A stretch of DNA of 64,000 nucleotides, taken from Candidatus Limosilactobacillus merdigallinarum. GTDB lineage: Bacteria; Bacillota; Bacilli; Lactobacillales; Lactobacillaceae. Below, piece by piece: positions 55,120 to 63,940 of the stretch. Each line of letters opens with the position of its first letter. Position 1 is the stretch's first letter. The translations under genes were made by a program, and so were the position numbers. Location of the stretch: positions 124,001 through 188,000 of the forward strand of contig DXFH01000001.1 of assembly GCA_019114515.1 (NCBI GenBank), written 5' to 3'. The notes beneath the pieces were generated by a model, which was given only the letters and a program-made list of their open reading frames with translations, was not told the DNA's origin and made no database searches.

Positions 55120-55686
55120 ATGCGGCGAAAAATTAAGCGGATTTGGATTGCCATTGTATTAATCATTGTTGTTCTGTTTGCCGGTTGGCATGCGTACATC
55201 GGCCATCTGGAACATGCCGGCAGCATTGCCGCGCCCAGTAGCGGTCAGTGGCAGCATTCATCAGAAAACAAGGACTATCCAGACGTTAATCAATATCCTC
55301 ATCTGTGGATTTTAGTCTCGAAAAAAAATCAGCGCGTATATTTAATTAACCGCGGCAAAGTCTTGTACACGATGTATGCTTCTACGGGTACTGGCAAGAG
55401 TGACAACACTCCCAGCGGCTGGTACAACATCCAGGCTGAACGGGGTAATTCCTTTTATAACAGTAAGAGTGGCGAAGGTGCCAACTACTGGGTTTCGTGG
55501 AAGAACCATGGCGAATACCTTTTTCACTCGGTACCAGTCGATCGGCATGGCAACTATGTAATCAGTGAAGCAAATAAATTAGGCAAGACCGCTGCTTCTC
55601 ACGGCTGCGTTCGCCTCTCCATCCCTGATGCCCGCTGGCTTTTTCAAAACATTAAACAAGGGACACGGGTCATCATTACTAGATAA
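55120..55686 (+). CDS. L,D-transpeptidase (YkuD family), 188 aa
   Basis: Peptidoglycan cross-linking enzyme. A membrane anchor spans residues 8-28 (IWIAIVLIIVVLFAGWHAYI). The YkuD domain runs from about 65 to the end, with STGTGKSDNTPSG near 85 and catalytic Cys in SHGCVRLSIPDA near 161. Start ATG with AGAGGG. Single gene with a terminator after it. Length is at the short end but complete. Confidence 0.92.
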   Translation: MRRKIKRIWIAIVLIIVVLFAGWHAYIGHLEHAGSIAAPSSGQWQHSSENKDYPDVNQYPHLWILVSKKNQRVYLINRGKVLYTMYASTGTGKSDNTPSGWYNIQAERGNSFYNSKSGEGANYWVSWKNHGEYLFHSVPVDRHGNYVISEANKLGKTAASHGCVRLSIPDARWLFQNIKQGTRVIITR

Positions 55687-55730
55687 TATTCATTTACAAA
55701 GTTGCAACGCTACAATGTGGCACGTAAATA

Positions 55731-55765
55731 ACCCCAAGCATTCAGAAAAAACTGAACGTTTGGGG
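55731..55765 (+). terminator. Terminator after L,D-transpeptidase
   Basis: ACCCCAAGC.TTCAG with CTGAA.GTTTGGGGT, a six-A loop, then TCTATTTG. Confidence 0.75.
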
Positions 55766-55812
55766 TCTATTTGTATTCACGAGAGCTCATCGATGGCTTA
55801 TATCTTGTACCA

Positions 55813-56895
55813 TTATTTGTCTTTTTTACCAAACAGTGCGGCCATCTTCTTGGCAACCTCTGGGTCGAGAGTATCGGCGAGTGTGTCGCCAGTGCTTCTT
55901 TGTGTTTCTGCTTGTCGTTTAACATTTTGCTGTAATTCATCAATGATAGCTTTTTCGCCTACCTGAATGAGGTTAGTCGTCAAGCGACCACCAGCCGCAT
56001 CAGCATGGCCACCGCCGCCGAGATACTTTTCAGCAAACTGAGCCACATCGATTTTACCGTTGCTCCGTAATGAAGCACTGGTAGGACTTAGAACCATTGC
56101 TGCCTCGACGTCTGGATTTTGCAGCAGTAGTTCATGAGCAATCTCTGATTTATAGTCGTCGGCATAAACGAAGCCCCATTGATGACCATCGATTTTTGCT
56201 TTAAGCGTGTCCTTTAAGTGACTCTTTAAATAGTGTGCCCGTCGTTCACTCAATGTCTGAATTAAAATGGCATTTTGCTTGCGATAAGCTGGCCATCCTG
56301 CTTGAAAGACCTCATCTACAAAAGCTTGGGAATGATCAAGTGGATAGAACCAGAAAAGCTGGTCGAGCTCATCAGCCCCCTGTTTGATTTCAGCCGGCAT
56401 TTCGGGATCATTTTGCCAATCCCAGGTGTCATATGCCCGAATCAATTCAACAATCTGAGCCAATTGGTCCTGGCGTTCACTGCAAAGGCGATCAAATCCT
56501 TCCTGTGCAGTTAACCATTCCCAAACTAAACTGGTTGCACTCGGGTTGACTGTTTTATGGGTTTCAATGCTGTTAGCACTATATTTTTTGCGAGCGTTGG
56601 CCTCAGTCTCATGGTGGTCAAATAAAAGCCAATGGTTAGCAAAATGGGCGTTCAATTCTTTGAAAGTATGGTCACTATCAGGCGTCATATCCATGATGTA
56701 GACGTCAGTATAAGAATCTGGCTCGCCATAGTTAAAGAAGTGATCCAATTCTTCATCGATGCGGCCAGCACCAATGTTTTTAACATCAAAAGTCACCTGG
56801 CTAAACATCGTCGGTTGAACTGTCATCAAAAGTGCAGGCCCGCCAAAGCCATCCAGGTCATTGTGTGAAAAAATTTTTATATTACGTGTCGCCAT
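55813..56895 (-). CDS. DHH/DHHA1-family phosphoesterase (NrnB-like), 360 aa
   Basis: Manganese-dependent phosphoesterase acting on oligoribonucleotides or cyclic dinucleotides. FSHNDLDGFGGPAL near residues 9-22, and the DHH motif as LLFDHHETEA near 90. The DHHA1 glycine-rich GGGHADAAGG lies near 305. Similar in plan to NrnB nanoRNase of Bacillus; NrnA is the other option. Start ATG with GGAGGAG. Single gene. Confidence 0.85.
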   Translation of the reverse strand: MATRNIKIFSHNDLDGFGGPALLMTVQPTMFSQVTFDVKNIGAGRIDEELDHFFNYGEPDSYTDVYIMDMTPDSDHTFKELNAHFANHWLLFDHHETEANARKKYSANSIETHKTVNPSATSLVWEWLTAQEGFDRLCSERQDQLAQIVELIRAYDTWDWQNDPEMPAEIKQGADELDQLFWFYPLDHSQAFVDEVFQAGWPAYRKQNAILIQTLSERRAHYLKSHLKDTLKAKIDGHQWGFVYADDYKSEIAHELLLQNPDVEAAMVLSPTSASLRSNGKIDVAQFAEKYLGGGGHADAAGGRLTTNLIQVGEKAIIDELQQNVKRQAETQRSTGDTLADTLDPEVAKKMAALFGKKDK

Positions 56896-57005
56896 CCAAT
56901 CTCCTCCAATATTATTTCAATTATAACGCGGAAACTTAACAACACAGCAAGGTCACCCAATTCGGATACTAGAGGAGTTTCCGATTATCTTGCAACTGGA
57001 TAGAC

Positions 57006-57041
57006 AAAAGGAGCATCGCTAAAACTAGCCATGCTCCTTTT
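57006..57041 (-). terminator. Terminator after SLC45-type transporter
   Basis: A perfect 11-bp stem AAAAGGAGCAT with ATGCTCCTTTT. Confidence 0.8.
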
Positions 57042-57073
57042 AAGTGTATTAATTATCTAAGAAAAGTAGTTAA

Positions 57074-58441
57074 TTAAGCAGCTTTTTCAACGCTAACTCC
57101 TTCTTGAATGCTACGAACACAAAGGGCAGCAATCAATAAGGAAACACCGGCAATCAGCATCATTGCTGGCTGACTCTTACCTGTCATTGGGAAGAGGACA
57201 AAGCTCAAAAGCGAAGCAACTATTTGTGGCAGGCAAATCCCAATGTTGAATAAGCCAATGTAGGCACCTTCGTTTTCACCGTTCAAAGAAGAAGTGAACA
57301 GCGTAAATGGCAGGGTGTGGATGGTAAAGTAACTAATCCCAAAGAGGATAAATGCCAAAACCGTCAGCCATTTGCTGGTAGCAAAGGAAACACAAATCAA
57401 ACTGATACCACCAAGGCACAGCCCTAATGCGTACCATTGCTTACGGGCATTACTCTTAGCATGACCATACAAGAAGCCCCAACAAATACCAGCAATGGAA
57501 AGAATAGCCGTTAATACACCGTACCAGTTGCCAGCAGCTTGGAAGCCGGCGCTCGTTGGGTTAGTAGTGTGCCATACGTTACGAGCTAACGTACCAGTAG
57601 TGTAGGTCCAAACGTACATAACCCCAATCCAGGAGAAGAACTGTACCAGGCAAATCTGCCAGAAAGCCTTGGGAGCGGTCTTTAACAATTGCCATAAGGA
57701 AACCTTGACGTCTTTCTGCTCTTCTTTAATGCCATGGTACTTAGCATAAGTTTCGGGGTCGTATTCATGAACATTGAAGACGGTCCACATACTAGTAACG
57801 AACAAAACAATGGCGGCAATAATGTATGCCCAGATAACGGTGTTTGGTACAACACCCTTCTTAGCAGTGTTCTTCATCCCAAAGGCAGTAAAGAGAAATG
57901 GCAAAAGTGATGCCAGAATACCACCGGCATTGAAGAAGATTTGTTGCAGTGACCAAGCATAGTTCTTCTGCTTGTCGTTCACCATGTCACCCATGATCAT
58001 TCGGAATGGCTGCATACAAATGTTACTGAACAGGTCCATGGAGCAGACCGCAAATGCCGCGAAGATCATCGCAGCCATGGAGCCATAACCAAAGCCCAGT
58101 GAACCAGAGAATGGCAGCATCAACAGCACAATGGCTGCGATTGGTGCACCAAAAAGCAGGTAAGGCATCCGCCGGCCAAAACGGTTCCAGGTCCGGTCAG
58201 AATACTTACCAACTAATGGCTGCACAATCATCCCCATCAGTGGTGGGAAGATAAAGAAGAAACCTAAACTATTCGGGTTCGCACCAATAGATTGGAAAAT
58301 CCGGCTCATTTGTGAGCTTTGTAGCGAGAACCCCATGTTAATCCCCAAGAAACCAAAGGTAATCGCAAAAATTACCCGCTTGGATAAGTCAGGCAAGCCA
58401 GCGTCTAGGTTGACCCGCTCTTTCTTTTCCTTTTGATCCAT
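57074..58441 (-). CDS. SLC45/GPH-type sugar:proton symporter, 455 aa
   Basis: Twelve-helix MFS transporter of the SLC45 (sucrose/maltose) group: FLGINMGFSLQSSQMSRIF near residues 31-49, GKYSDRTWNRFGRRMPYL near 82-99 (motif A, R and D spacing) and a cytosolic central loop near 220. Substrate probably a disaccharide such as maltose, since its promoter has the same operator as the GH31 alpha-glucosidase. Start ATG 58441 with GGAGGAG; three extra codons from a GTG are in frame. Confidence 0.88.
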   Translation of the reverse strand: MDQKEKKERVNLDAGLPDLSKRVIFAITFGFLGINMGFSLQSSQMSRIFQSIGANPNSLGFFFIFPPLMGMIVQPLVGKYSDRTWNRFGRRMPYLLFGAPIAAIVLLMLPFSGSLGFGYGSMAAMIFAAFAVCSMDLFSNICMQPFRMIMGDMVNDKQKNYAWSLQQIFFNAGGILASLLPFLFTAFGMKNTAKKGVVPNTVIWAYIIAAIVLFVTSMWTVFNVHEYDPETYAKYHGIKEEQKDVKVSLWQLLKTAPKAFWQICLVQFFSWIGVMYVWTYTTGTLARNVWHTTNPTSAGFQAAGNWYGVLTAILSIAGICWGFLYGHAKSNARKQWYALGLCLGGISLICVSFATSKWLTVLAFILFGISYFTIHTLPFTLFTSSLNGENEGAYIGLFNIGICLPQIVASLLSFVLFPMTGKSQPAMMLIAGVSLLIAALCVRSIQEGVSVEKAA

Positions 58442-58511
58442 GAAAATCACTCCTCCATTGGATCATTGCATCCGTAAATCATCAAAAATCCATAAATAAT
58501 TGCAAATCAGT

Positions 58512-58525
58512 TGTAAACGTTTACA
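58512..58525. promoter_or_regulatory. LacI/cre operator upstream of SLC45-type gene
   Basis: TGTAAACGTTTACA, identical to the operator at 53793. A weaker copy (AGTTAACGTTTACA) is at 58624-58637, so two sites 112 bases apart could loop. Confidence 0.75.
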
Positions 58526-58656
58526 TTGGATTACGACCTAATATTAACACGCTAATCTTAGAAGTCAATAGTAATCGTTTTAATCAGCGATATAATCATC
58601 TTTTTACACTTTTAGTTTCCCTCAGTTAACGTTTACATTTACCCTGCTGCAACAAC

Positions 58657-58686
58657 AAAAAAAGCTCCTGGCGTTAACCAGAAGCG
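58657..58686 (-). terminator. Terminator after ABC-F gene
   Basis: GCTCCTGG with CCAGAAGC (one mismatch), six-base loop, followed by TTTTTTT on the minus strand. Confidence 0.75.
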
Positions 58687-58705
58687 GGTAAAAATTTACT
58701 AATTT

Positions 58706-60250
58706 TTATTTGCGTAAACTGAGTTTTTCAACATTCAGTACTTTATCAAACCATCCCTGAGTAAAACTAGCTTCGTGACTAACCAGGATGAGATTGCCCG
58801 GGAATTCTTGCAATGCCTTCTTCAAGCCATCCTTTGTTTCGTCATCCAAGTGGTTGGTCGGTTCGTCCATAATGAGAAAGTTGCAAGGCGTCAGTTCCAA
58901 AACTGCCATCTTGACTTTTGTCTGTTCACCACCAGATAGCAGCTTGAGTGGCTTCATCGTATTGGCCGCATTGATTCCTGCTCGTGCTAGCTTTTGACGA
59001 ATCGTTTTCGGCATCATCGTCGGAAACATATTTTGGATGGTTTGCAACGGTGTCTGTTCCGGATCGTCCCATACTAGATCTTGGTCAAAGTAGTTAATCT
59101 TCGCGGACGGTGAAAAAGTTGATTGACCACCCAATGCTGGAATTTTACCAAGAATCGACTTAATCAACGTCGACTTCCCGACACCATTGAAACCAGTGAA
59201 TAAGAGCTTTTCACCCATTGTCACTGAAAAAGTAACTGGCTTTAGCAACGGATGACCGTAGCCGACAGAAAGCTGACTTACCCGCAAGGCATTGGCTGAG
59301 CCAGTGCTTTCATAAGGAAAATGAAAGCTTGCCTTCAAATTATCGGCCGGTGGATCAATCCGCTTCATCCGCGCCAGCATCTTTTCCCGTGACTTAGCCA
59401 TATTGGAATTGTTGCCGGCCTTATTCTTCCGGATAAACCGTTCTGCCTTTTCGATCGTTTCCTGCTGCTTTTCGTATTCGCGCTCCTGCGTTTCTTTGCG
59501 CTCTTTTTTTTGCTTCATTGCTTGTTCAAAGGAACCGCGATACTTGGTAATTTTGCCAAAAGCCACGTCCACAATAGAATTAGTAACTTGCTGGAGGAAG
59601 TCATAATCGTGAGAAATGATCATCGCTGCCCCGTCAAAGTTATTCAGATAATCAATCAACCAGTTAATGTGGGCAGTATCCAAGTAGTTGGTCGGTTCGT
59701 CTAGGAGGATGACGTCCGGTTTTTCTAGCAGCATTTTAGCCAAAATAATTTTCGACCGCTGCCCGCCACTCATCTCGGAAACCACATGGTCCTTGCCAAT
59801 TTCATCTAAGCCTAACCCTGTCATCACCCGTTGCACTTCAGTCTCAATATCATAGAAATTATGAGCATCTAGTTGTTCTTGCAAGCGACCCGCTTTATTT
59901 AAAAGATCATCATCCATATTGTTGGCATAGTCTTCGTACAACTGATTCATGCGGTCATTAATTTCATATAAGTCTGCAAAGGCCGTGTGCAGAAATTTGA
60001 TCAAAGTCATCCCTTGAGGAATATCGACATATTGGTCTAGGTAACCAATTTTCGTATTTTTCTGCCATTTGATTTGGCCAGACAGTGGCAATTCTTGACC
60101 GATTAAGAGCTTAATGAGGGTCGATTTGCCGGCTCCATTTTGACCAACGACGCCCATATGCTCACCCTTTTCCAAACGGAAATTGGCGTCAGTATATAGT
60201 TTTTTATCAGCAAAACTCATCGTTAAACCAGAAACTTCTAGAACTGCCAT
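58706..60250 (-). CDS. ABC-F subfamily ATPase, 514 aa
   Basis: Soluble twin-ATPase with no membrane domain; family members bind the ribosome. Walker A motifs GQNGAGKSTLI near residue 37 and GFNGVGKSTLI near 343; signature motifs SGGQRSKI near 160 and SGGEQTKV near 438; Walker B ILLDEPTNYLD near 184 and LIMDEPTNHLD near 467. The linker with MKQKKERKETQEREYEKQQE near 245 forms the coiled P-site arm, here of moderate length (YkpA/YbiT-like). Translation factor rather than a drug-resistance protein is likely, but resistance cannot be excluded. Confidence 0.9.
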   Translation of the reverse strand: MAVLEVSGLTMSFADKKLYTDANFRLEKGEHMGVVGQNGAGKSTLIKLLIGQELPLSGQIKWQKNTKIGYLDQYVDIPQGMTLIKFLHTAFADLYEINDRMNQLYEDYANNMDDDLLNKAGRLQEQLDAHNFYDIETEVQRVMTGLGLDEIGKDHVVSEMSGGQRSKIILAKMLLEKPDVILLDEPTNYLDTAHINWLIDYLNNFDGAAMIISHDYDFLQQVTNSIVDVAFGKITKYRGSFEQAMKQKKERKETQEREYEKQQETIEKAERFIRKNKAGNNSNMAKSREKMLARMKRIDPPADNLKASFHFPYESTGSANALRVSQLSVGYGHPLLKPVTFSVTMGEKLLFTGFNGVGKSTLIKSILGKIPALGGQSTFSPSAKINYFDQDLVWDDPEQTPLQTIQNMFPTMMPKTIRQKLARAGINAANTMKPLKLLSGGEQTKVKMAVLELTPCNFLIMDEPTNHLDDETKDGLKKALQEFPGNLILVSHEASFTQGWFDKVLNVEKLSLRK

Positions 60251-60411
60251 GAATATCCCCTCTCGTAATAAATCAAATAGCTACTAAGTTACCACTATTA
60301 GACAGCAGATTCAAATTAAAAAGGCTTATTACAGGTCTTTTTTTCACGATAGTGCTACCATTAAGGGTGAATTGGTATATGTATCGTATTTAATGAAGGG
60401 GAGGATTTATT

Positions 60412-60918
60412 GTGAACTTGCTTGTTATCAAGGGTAGTCCTCAGAAAGATGGGGCTGCCGCCGCGATTACTAATAAGCTGATTGATGGAGCACAAGATGG
60501 TGGGCAAAAGATTACCCAGTATGATGCCGGCACGGATCCGGTTCCTCCCCTCACCGTTGACAGTAACGGTAATTTTGTTCCGGATGACGACCGCCTAAAA
60601 GAGCTATTAGCAGAGCTATTAGCAGCCGATATTGTTGTTTTTTCCACCCCGATGTATTTCTTTGGCATGTCGGCACAGATGAAATCAGTAGTTGACCATA
60701 TTATGCGATGGAACGAGCAGTTAAAGACCCATAAAATCGCAATTCTCGTTGCAGTGGCGCCCGTTGATAATTTCGACCACATCAAATCTGAATTTAAAGC
60801 TATTTTTGCTAGTTTAGGCTGGACGTTCGGCGGCCAAGTGCTTGCCGGTAAAATCGTTGACGCCGACCACCTGCGTTTCTATCCCGAGCTGGCATATAAA
60901 TTAGGTAAAAGCCTCTAG
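60412..60918 (+). CDS. NADPH-dependent FMN reductase-like flavoprotein, 168 aa
   Basis: Flavodoxin-fold reductase. FMN loop VIKGSPQKDGAAAAIT near residues 5-20 (GSPxxxG type) and TPMYFFGMSAQMKSVVDHIM near 78-97. GTG start with GGGGAGG. Possible azo-, quinone- or chromate-reducing activity with FMN, as for relatives. Bidirectional terminator follows. Confidence 0.87.
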   Translation: MNLLVIKGSPQKDGAAAAITNKLIDGAQDGGQKITQYDAGTDPVPPLTVDSNGNFVPDDDRLKELLAELLAADIVVFSTPMYFFGMSAQMKSVVDHIMRWNEQLKTHKIAILVAVAPVDNFDHIKSEFKAIFASLGWTFGGQVLAGKIVDADHLRFYPELAYKLGKSL

Positions 60919-60924
60919 AATTCA

Positions 60925-60959
60925 AAAAAGGACTTGCAGTACTGGTGCAAGTCCTTTTT
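60925..60959. terminator. Bidirectional terminator between reductase and sufU
   Basis: A perfect 14-bp stem AAAAAGGACTTGCA with its complement, T-runs on both strands. Confidence 0.9.
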
Positions 60960-60970
60960 CATTTACGCGC

Positions 60971-61426
60971 CTATTTGACATTCTTTTCATAATTTTGGAT
61001 TAACTGGCCCATTGCATGCCAAGCAAGCGTTGCACACTTAATACGGGTCGGAAATTCGGCAACGGTTGCCATCACCGCCGCATCTTGCAATCCCTTTTCC
61101 TGTTCTGGAGAAACCTTGCCACCCATGGCTAATGTTGAAAAAGCAGCAATCAAGTCTTGGGCCTGGGCGAGTGTCTTGTTATTTAATGTGTCCGTCATCA
61201 TACTAGCAGAAGCCTGTGAAATCGTGCATCCTGATCCATTAAAACAGACATCTGTAATGCGCCCTTCCTTGATCTTTGCTGCTAGATTAATCGTGTCCCC
61301 ACAAGTAGGGTTGTGTAGCGTTACTGTCTGGCCATCTTCTGGCAGCTGACTGGCAAAATGGTGAGGCGCCTTTGCGTGTTCCAACACAAGCGTCTTATAT
61401 AAAAATGCTAGTTTATTCAAGCTCAT
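60971..61426 (-). CDS. sufU: Fe-S/zinc sulfur-transfer protein SufU, 151 aa
   Basis: Zinc-dependent sulfurtransferase that takes persulfide sulfur from SufS. Three Cys are in place: NPTCGD near residue 41, GSGCTISQAS near 65, and IKCATLAWH near 128. The SufU-specific insertion after the second Cys is present. GTG/ATG choice: ATG with GGGAG nine bases upstream. Overlaps the sufS end by 14 bases (translational coupling). No sufB, sufC or sufD gene is seen. Confidence 0.92.
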   Translation of the reverse strand: MSLNKLAFLYKTLVLEHAKAPHHFASQLPEDGQTVTLHNPTCGDTINLAAKIKEGRITDVCFNGSGCTISQASASMMTDTLNNKTLAQAQDLIAAFSTLAMGGKVSPEQEKGLQDAAVMATVAEFPTRIKCATLAWHAMGQLIQNYEKNVK

Positions 61427-62639
61427 TGAAAAAACTCCCCACTACCTTTAAGGCATTAATGAAACGATCACACTCTTCTTTTGTGTTATAAAAGGCTAAA
61501 CTTGCTCGTGCAGTCGCTGTCGTGTGCAAAGCAGCCATCAGTGGCTGTGCACAATGGTGACCAGCACGAACGGCAACTCCTTCCATATCTAGACCGGTTG
61601 CCAAGTCATGCGGGTGCAGTTGACCTAAATTAAAGGCAAAGACACCAGTGTGGTGATCCTGCGGTCCATAAAGATGCAGCTGTGGCACGGCTTTGATCTG
61701 TGGCAACAAGTAGTCTGCCAGCTCCGCTTCTCGTTTAGCAACCTGGTCCATCCCTAAATTAGTCAAATAATCAATGGCCGCACATAATGCAATCGCACCG
61801 CCAATATTGGGCGTACCAGCTTCGAAACCAAGTGGTGCCTTTTTGAACGTTGTATATTCTCGTTGAACATCTGCAATCATTTCGCCACCAAACTGCACTG
61901 GTCGCGCAATCTGCCACAGGTCCTGCCGGCCGTAAACAGCGCCAATGCCAGTCGGTGCCAACATCTTGTGGCCAGAAAAGGCAAAGAAATCTGCCCCCAT
62001 TTCCTGTACATCGACTGGATAATGGCCAATCAGCTGTGCGCCATCCACTACTACGTAAGCACCATATTGATGAGCTAATTTGGCGATGTCTTTGACGGGG
62101 TTTAATACCCCCAACACATTTGATGCAGCAGTGATCGCCACAATTTTGGTATGAGGACCGATTGATTTTTGCACACTCTGCATATCCAGCTCTTGGTGGT
62201 CATTTAATTCAATATAGCGCAGATGAGCACCTGTCCGCTTTGCTAATTCTTGCCACGGTACCAGATTGCTGTGATGTTCCATGATAGACAACACAATTTC
62301 GTCACCGGCACGCACCACTTGGTCGCCAAAGGCCCGTGCCACCATGTTTAAACCTTCCGTAGTGGAACGGTCAAAAACAATTTCATCAGCACTATCAGCA
62401 TTAATAAAATGCGCCACTTTAGCACGTGCTGCTTCATATTGACTGGTTGCACGTTCTGCTAGGGTGTGTACCCCACGATGCACATTGGCCCGGTCATGCA
62501 GGTAAAAATCACGCACAGTATTTAAAACCGGTAAGGGCGTTTGCGAGGTGGCCGCATTATCAAAGTAAGTCAACGGTTCGTCATTTACTTTTTGATCCAG
62601 AATCGGAAAATCATGCCGAATCTTTGTGACATCAATCAT
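61413..62639 (-). CDS. sufS: Cysteine desulfurase SufS, 408 aa
   Basis: PLP enzyme that removes sulfur from cysteine. The lysine that holds PLP is in FAFSGHKMLAPTG near 226 (class V fold), with active-site Cys in VRAGHHCAQPLM near 363. Length matches SufS. ATG at 62639 (MIDVTKIRHDFPIL) preferred; seven upstream codons are open. The sufSU pair without sufBCD suggests sulfur for tRNA thiolation or a cluster system encoded elsewhere. Confidence 0.94.
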   Translation of the reverse strand: MIDVTKIRHDFPILDQKVNDEPLTYFDNAATSQTPLPVLNTVRDFYLHDRANVHRGVHTLAERATSQYEAARAKVAHFINADSADEIVFDRSTTEGLNMVARAFGDQVVRAGDEIVLSIMEHHSNLVPWQELAKRTGAHLRYIELNDHQELDMQSVQKSIGPHTKIVAITAASNVLGVLNPVKDIAKLAHQYGAYVVVDGAQLIGHYPVDVQEMGADFFAFSGHKMLAPTGIGAVYGRQDLWQIARPVQFGGEMIADVQREYTTFKKAPLGFEAGTPNIGGAIALCAAIDYLTNLGMDQVAKREAELADYLLPQIKAVPQLHLYGPQDHHTGVFAFNLGQLHPHDLATGLDMEGVAVRAGHHCAQPLMAALHTTATARASLAFYNTKEECDRFINALKVVGSFFNELE

Positions 62640-62704
62640 TCTGAATTTTGCTCCCTTCAATTACTAAGTCCTATCTTAACCTAAATGTTACTTACATAAA
62701 AAAG

Positions 62705-62743
62705 AAACTCCTGGTTCAGGTAAATGTCCTGAATCAGGAGTTT
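62705..62743 (-). terminator. Bidirectional terminator between rbsK block and sufS
   Basis: A 16-bp stem AAACTCCTGGTTCAGG with CCTGAATCAGGAGTTT (one G-T pair), then TTTCTTTTTT on the minus strand. Confidence 0.85.
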
Positions 62744-62819
62744 TAATGTTGAGATTACAATATGCAGAGCAATTTTGTATGTGCTCCTAACGTACCAACT
62801 CTAGTTTTGAAAATTTAAA

Positions 62820-62912
62820 TTATTTTTTATGAGTTTGGTTGCTATGCATGCGGTAGCTGACGATTGTCGCAAGGATAAAGGCAATGATCGCTACGATGAT
62901 GATCACTAACAC
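62820..62912 (-). CDS. Tiny single-helix membrane peptide, 30 aa
   Basis: GTG start with GAGGG about nine bases upstream, 30 codons, TAA stop, followed 77 bases later by a terminator. One hydrophobic helix (MLVIIIVAIIAFILATIV) then a basic tail ending in HKK. It could be a small transporter accessory, a Fst-like toxin or a remnant of a longer permease. No match recognised. It lies 35 bases after ribokinase, so probably cotranscribed. The rest of the gap to sufS shows nothing but the terminator. Confidence 0.5.
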   Translation of the reverse strand: MLVIIIVAIIAFILATIVSYRMHSNQTHKK

Positions 62913-62947
62913 GGCCGATTTCCCTCATTTCATAGTATTAGGCAACA

Positions 62948-63871
62948 TTACTTTTCACCTAAAGCTGCCTTAACTTCATCATAACTGGGAATGGATGGCG
63001 CTGCACCCATCTTTTGCACTGCCAAGCTAGAAGCCCGCTGACCATAAATCAAAGCTTCTTCAACATTAGAAAGGTCAGTCTTCAATTGAGAAGCAAAGGC
63101 GCCAATGAAGGTGTCACCAGCGGCAGTGGTGTCAACGGCCTTAACCTTAAATGCAGGTACTAAGCCCTGGCCACTAGCAGTGGAGTAGAAGACACCCCGT
63201 GAGCCCAAGGTAATCAGCAGGTTGTCAACCCCTTGTTCCTTAAAGTATGCGGCCGTCTTCTTCATACCGTCTTCATCATTGATTTCAATGCCGGTAATCA
63301 AAGCACTTTCGCTTTCGTTAGGGGCAATTAAGTCGGTGTTTTCTAATAATTCCGGAATGATCTTGTGTGCGGGTGCAGGGTTCAAAATCGTTATTACATT
63401 ATGTTTCTTTGCTTCTTTAAAGGCTGCCAGCGTAACCTCTTGAGGAGTTTCAAACTGGGCAATCAAGATGTCAATGTCATCAAAAACCGGGCCACAGTTA
63501 TCCAGCACCTTGGTGGTCATCGCTTGGTTAGCACCGCCGTAAACCATGATGTCATTTTGACCATTAGCATCTAAGGTAACGAGGGCTGTCCCCGTACCGT
63601 GCAGTGCATCAATGCCAATGTGACTGGTATCGATGTGGTCTTCTTGCATTGCTTCACGCATGAAACGACCTTCGCTATCGGCACCAACCATCCCGATAAA
63701 GTAAGTTTTGGCGCCAGAACGTGCACAAGCGACAGATTGGTTACAACCCTTGCCACCAGGAGCTGATGATTTATCCCGAGCAGACAGCGTTTCACCAGGT
63801 TGTGGGAAACGTTCTACATGGTAAGTAGTGTCGACATTAATACTTCCAAGAACAGCAATTGTATTTGACAT
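62948..63871 (-). CDS. rbsK: Ribokinase, 307 aa
   Basis: PfkB-family sugar kinase that phosphorylates D-ribose to ribose 5-phosphate. N-terminal VLGSINVDTTYHV near residues 6-18, APGGKGCNQSVACAR near 37-51 (signature 1), and DTTAAGDTFIGAFAS near 248-262 (signature 2 with catalytic Asp). Length normal. Start ATG with AAGGAGG. An operator palindrome lies upstream at 63927-63940, and a probable small membrane peptide follows. No ribose transporter gene inside the window. Confidence 0.94.
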   Translation of the reverse strand: MSNTIAVLGSINVDTTYHVERFPQPGETLSARDKSSAPGGKGCNQSVACARSGAKTYFIGMVGADSEGRFMREAMQEDHIDTSHIGIDALHGTGTALVTLDANGQNDIMVYGGANQAMTTKVLDNCGPVFDDIDILIAQFETPQEVTLAAFKEAKKHNVITILNPAPAHKIIPELLENTDLIAPNESESALITGIEINDEDGMKKTAAYFKEQGVDNLLITLGSRGVFYSTASGQGLVPAFKVKAVDTTAAGDTFIGAFASQLKTDLSNVEEALIYGQRASSLAVQKMGAAPSIPSYDEVKAALGEK

Positions 63872-63926
63872 GTATGGTTCCTCCTTAGTGATGCGTCGAT
63901 GTTAATTTAACAAATTCACGCGTTTC

Positions 63927-63940
63927 GTAAAACGTTTTAC
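63927..63940. promoter_or_regulatory. LacI-family (RbsR-like) operator upstream of ribokinase
   Basis: GTAAAACGTTTTAC is a perfect palindrome, 55 bases upstream of the ATG, and its arms extend to TCGTAAAACGTTTTACAA. A near-cre site (TGCAAGCGTTTTCC on the minus strand) follows at 63971-63984. Confidence 0.7.

Noticed and set aside
51402-58450. A contiguous maltose operon
   Set aside because: The L,D-transpeptidase and DHH genes between have their own orientation and terminators, so this is a split regulon and not an operon.
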